A stretch of DNA of 64,000 bases from Bacteroidales bacterium (GTDB lineage Bacteria; Bacteroidota; Bacteroidia; Bacteroidales; WCHB1-69). The position numbers and the translations under genes are program-made. Below are positions 61,836 through 64,000 of the stretch, piece by piece. Position 1 is the stretch's first letter. The number at the start of each line of letters is the position of its first letter. The notes beneath the pieces were generated by a model. The model had not been told where the DNA came from. It did not search any database and worked only from the letters and a program-made list of their open reading frames with translations. Location of the stretch: contig JAILCI010000019.1 in assembly GCA_024686335.1 (NCBI GenBank), positions 1 through 64,000 on the forward strand. The letters are read 5' to 3'.

Positions 61836-63011
61836 ATGAAAAAGATAATAACTTTACTAATATGCTGTCTTTCCGCACTTTTCACTTTTGCCAATGACGG
61901 TGTATTCTACGCCTCCGGCAATCAGCTGATTCCCATCACGGAGACCGATATCAGTGTCAAAAAGGAGGTTTTGACCATCAATCGTGTGGCCAACCATCTG
62001 GAGGTAAATGTCTATTACGAGTTTTTCAATCCTGTAGGCGAGAAGGATCTGTTAGTCGGTTTTGAAGCTATGTCACCATATAATGGTCTCGACCCTATAA
62101 AGGCTTTCCCCAATCATCCGCATATTCGCAACTTCAAAGTGATAATGAACGGGGAAACATTACCTTTTGAGATTGCCCATGTAGAGACCGGACACCATGA
62201 TACCAACGGAGAATACTCCTTCTCAAAGTATTATGTCAACGGCCAATTCAAATGCTGGTCACGCCAACAGATTGAGGATACGCTGAATTCATGGTACTAT
62301 CCTGATATGCCTGTTGACTATGTCTATCACTTCAAAGCACACTTCCGGCCTGGACTGAACATCATTCAGCACACATACGACTTTGATCTCTCATCATCAG
62401 TAGAAGAGGAGTTCTACTTTCCTTACGTGCTGACCGCCGCCAACCGCTGGGCAAACCATCAAATTGACGACTTTCATCTTCAAATCAACCTTGGCGACCA
62501 CGAATCGTTCCATGTATTCCCCGATTTCTTCAAAAGTGCAGATGAATGGGAGATTATCGGCAGAGGGAAAATCACTATAGACACTACATGGGGATTGACA
62601 GACAGTAAAGCTACGCCCGTCTTCCATATCCAACAGGGCGGAATCTCGTTCCGAAAAACCAACTTCCACCCCGAAGGGGATCTCAACATCAGCCAACGAC
62701 GTATCATGTCGTACATGCGGAGTATGGAACTAGAAGACTACGGTTGGGGCTCGGGGGTGTTGGATGCCATCATGGAACAGTATCAGTCTTTGTGGCTACC
62801 AGACTCCACAGATGATTACAGCGGTTTGTCGGCCGAGCAACGGAGAATCCTGAAAAACCTACCCTTCGCTTATCGCGGTTACATATTCAAATCCAAGGAG
62901 TTGCAAAACTACTTCGAATCAACACCTTGGTACATCCCCAACCCGGACTACAATGGAAATATGGAGGTCTTTACTAACGAAGAGAGAAAGTGGGTTGAGT
63001 TCTGGAAATAA
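61836..63011 (+). CDS. Secreted DUF4424-like protein with YARHG domain
   Basis: The 391-residue product has a signal peptide (MKKIITLLICCLSALFTFA). The body (NDGVFYASGNQLIPITETDI at about 20-39, then SVKKEVLTINRVANHLEVNV and YYEFFNPVGEKDLLVGFEAM) matches a DUF4424-like family. The last 75 residues are a YARHG domain: LPFAYRGYIFKSKELQNYF followed by PWYIPNPDYNG, usually found on extracytoplasmic proteins. The function of either domain is unknown. No lipobox is visible, so it is probably periplasmic. It stands alone between kamA and kdsA. Confidence 0.85.
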   Translation: MKKIITLLICCLSALFTFANDGVFYASGNQLIPITETDISVKKEVLTINRVANHLEVNVYYEFFNPVGEKDLLVGFEAMSPYNGLDPIKAFPNHPHIRNFKVIMNGETLPFEIAHVETGHHDTNGEYSFSKYYVNGQFKCWSRQQIEDTLNSWYYPDMPVDYVYHFKAHFRPGLNIIQHTYDFDLSSSVEEEFYFPYVLTAANRWANHQIDDFHLQINLGDHESFHVFPDFFKSADEWEIIGRGKITIDTTWGLTDSKATPVFHIQQGGISFRKTNFHPEGDLNISQRRIMSYMRSMELEDYGWGSGVLDAIMEQYQSLWLPDSTDDYSGLSAEQRRILKNLPFAYRGYIFKSKELQNYFESTPWYIPNPDYNGNMEVFTNEERKWVEFWK

Positions 63012-63067
63012 TGAATAGTTTTGCAGCCACAATGTGACGGAGTCGCAACGCCACTTATAAAAAATTG

Positions 63068-63076
63068 TATCTTTGC
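63068..63076 (+). promoter_or_regulatory. Promoter -7 box of kdsA
   Basis: TATCTTTGC lies 17 bp before the kdsA ATG. Confidence 0.7.
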
Positions 63077-63093
63077 CGCTTAAAACAATCAAG

Positions 63094-63912
63094 ATGGTTA
63101 AAGACATCAGCAAGATAACAGCAGATAGCAACGGCAACTTCTTCCTTATCGCCGGCCCTTGCGTGGTCGAGGGTGAGGAGATCACCATGCACATAGCACA
63201 AGAGATAAAAAGTATATGCCTAGAACTGAACATTCCTTTTCTGTTTAAGGCTTCCTATAAAAAAGCCAATCGTTCCAGTCTTCACTCCTTCACTGGTATC
63301 GGTAACGAAGCTGCACTAGAGGTTCTCCGCAAAGTCAAGGAGACCTACGACGTGCCCATCGTCACCGACATTCACACTGAAGAGGAGGCTGCGTGGGCAG
63401 CTGATGTTGCCGACGTGTTGCAGATTCCCGCATTCTTGTGCCGGCAGACAGACCTTTTAGTTGCAGCAGCCAAAACTGGCCGCTATGTCAACATCAAGAA
63501 AGGGCAGTTCCTGTCTCCCGAGGCAATGACCTTTGCTGTTGAAAAGGTGCGTTCAGCAGGCAACAACCAAGTGATGGTCACAGAGCGTGGTACCACTTTC
63601 GGCTATCAGGACCTTATCGTCGATTTCCGGGGCATCCGCGCCCTCAAGGCAAACCAGTGCCCTGTCGTCCTCGACTGCACCCACTCGTTGCAACGTCCCA
63701 ACCAATCAGCAGGCGTTACGGGAGGACAGCCTGAGCTCATTGAGACAATAGCAAAAGCTGGTGTGGCTGTCGGTTTTGACGGACTCTTCATGGAGACCCA
63801 TCCTAATCCTGCACAAGCTCTTTCCGACGGTGCCAACATGCTCCCGCTTGACCAGTTAAAACCCTTACTTTGTAAATTAATCAAGATCAGGAAAGCTATC
63901 AATGAAAAATAG
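63094..63912 (+). CDS. kdsA: 3-deoxy-8-phosphooctulonate synthase (KDO8P synthase)
   Basis: Condenses arabinose 5-phosphate and phosphoenolpyruvate to KDO 8-phosphate for lipopolysaccharide. From the ATG at 63094 (MVKDISKIT) the protein has 272 residues. It has LIAGPCVVEGEEITMHIAQE (about 18-37), FKASYKKANRSSLHSFTGIG (about 55-74), VTDIHTEEEA, LQIPAFLCRQTDLL and CTHSLQRPNQSAGVTGG. The Asn in KKANRSS and the absence of a metal-binding Cys near GPC... need alignment to tell metal-dependent from independent forms. The next gene begins inside its 3' end. Confidence 0.96.
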   Translation: MVKDISKITADSNGNFFLIAGPCVVEGEEITMHIAQEIKSICLELNIPFLFKASYKKANRSSLHSFTGIGNEAALEVLRKVKETYDVPIVTDIHTEEEAAWAADVADVLQIPAFLCRQTDLLVAAAKTGRYVNIKKGQFLSPEAMTFAVEKVRSAGNNQVMVTERGTTFGYQDLIVDFRGIRALKANQCPVVLDCTHSLQRPNQSAGVTGGQPELIETIAKAGVAVGFDGLFMETHPNPAQALSDGANMLPLDQLKPLLCKLIKIRKAINEK

Positions 63913-64000
63913 TCGCATCCACAAAATCATCATCATCCTTCTTGTAGCTCTTTGCTACGGCAATACGCTAACCCTTAACTTCGCCCTCGACGACCGCATG
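63902..64000 (+). CDS. Start of a membrane protein, cut by the window edge
   Basis: The frame begins ATG at 63902, overlapping the kdsA stop by 11 bp, and stays open to the edge. The 33 visible residues are a basic start (MKNSRIHK), a membrane segment (IIIILLVALCYGNTLTLNFA) and LDDRM. The LDD after a first membrane helix is reminiscent of GT-C-type glycosyltransferases with TPR repeats, but 33 residues are too few to be sure. Confidence 0.6.
   Translation, partial: MKNSRIHKIIIILLVALCYGNTLTLNFALDDRM

Overview
The window reads as a chromosomal segment of a member of the Bacteroidota, most likely order Bacteroidales. Four lines of evidence support this. More than twenty genes are preceded by the Bacteroidota-type -7 box (TAnnTTTGC, seen here as TATTTTTGC, TATCTTTGC or TATATTTGC). 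Two secreted proteins end in type IX secretion (T9SS) sorting domains. The gene content (PepD, RhlP-type duplicated rhomboids, KdsA, GxxExxY, CHU_C domain, DUF4424/YARHG, SHOCT) is typical of the phylum. Shine-Dalgarno sequences are mostly weak. Gene density is high, and there is no complete transposase, prophage, CRISPR array, tRNA or rRNA gene.

Layout. 0-1.7 kb: pepD with its own palindromic terminator. 1.7-4.8 kb: the most unusual part, a cassette bounded by two ~297 bp inverted repeats. It contains a promoter, a cobalamin riboswitch, an intrinsic terminator and one gene for a T9SS-secreted protein that I infer to be a corrinoid-capture protein. 4.9-6.9 kb: groES-groEL. 7-11.6 kb: hisS, a DUF389 membrane protein and ygiQ. 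11.6-15.6 kb (minus): two rhomboid proteases, a membrane-anchored endonuclease/exonuclease/phosphatase-family protein and a TPR lipoprotein. 15.7-19.4 kb: aroA, a 44-residue lipoprotein, an outer membrane protein and an oligosaccharide flippase, followed by a remnant of an RHS core. 19.5-27.1 kb (minus): nadB, mtaB, an M16 peptidase, recR, a secreted beta-helix protein and a MORN-like lipoprotein. 27.2-35.2 kb (minus): gyrB, ftsE, a glycosyltransferase, a MutS-like KamC, a lipid kinase and an LtaS-like phosphotransferase. 35.4-43.6 kb: hsp20, nth, a T9SS type B protein, two envelope proteins, miaA, a PRiA4-ORF3-like protein, yebC and a solitary oppC-type permease. 43.8-48.9 kb: a SHOCT protein, pepP with kamB, and two small envelope proteins with a sirtuin. 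49-64 kb: pfkA, rplY, a PpiD-like foldase, ftsK, lolA, exbB-exbD-tonB, a GxxExxY protein, folC, kamA, a DUF4424/YARHG protein, kdsA and the start of a membrane protein cut by the window edge.

How the parts fit. Three separated loci (kamA at 60.5 kb, kamB at 46 kb, kamC at 30 kb) belong to anaerobic lysine fermentation. KamB and KamC are the proposed reactivase of lysine 5,6-aminomutase, which needs adenosylcobalamin. The riboswitch-controlled secreted protein at 2.3 kb would serve corrinoid acquisition, and the ExbB-ExbD-TonB set at 56.6-58.4 kb would power TonB-dependent uptake. The catalytic kamD/kamE, kdd, kce and a BtuB transporter are not in this window, so the link is an inference.

Small repeats lie in several intergenic spaces: two copies of a GTCGATGC palindrome, AGAGACG hairpins (one apparently inside aroA), GTTGATAGTT strings and a 57 bp tandem duplication. 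All family calls were made by reading the sequence; no database search was run.
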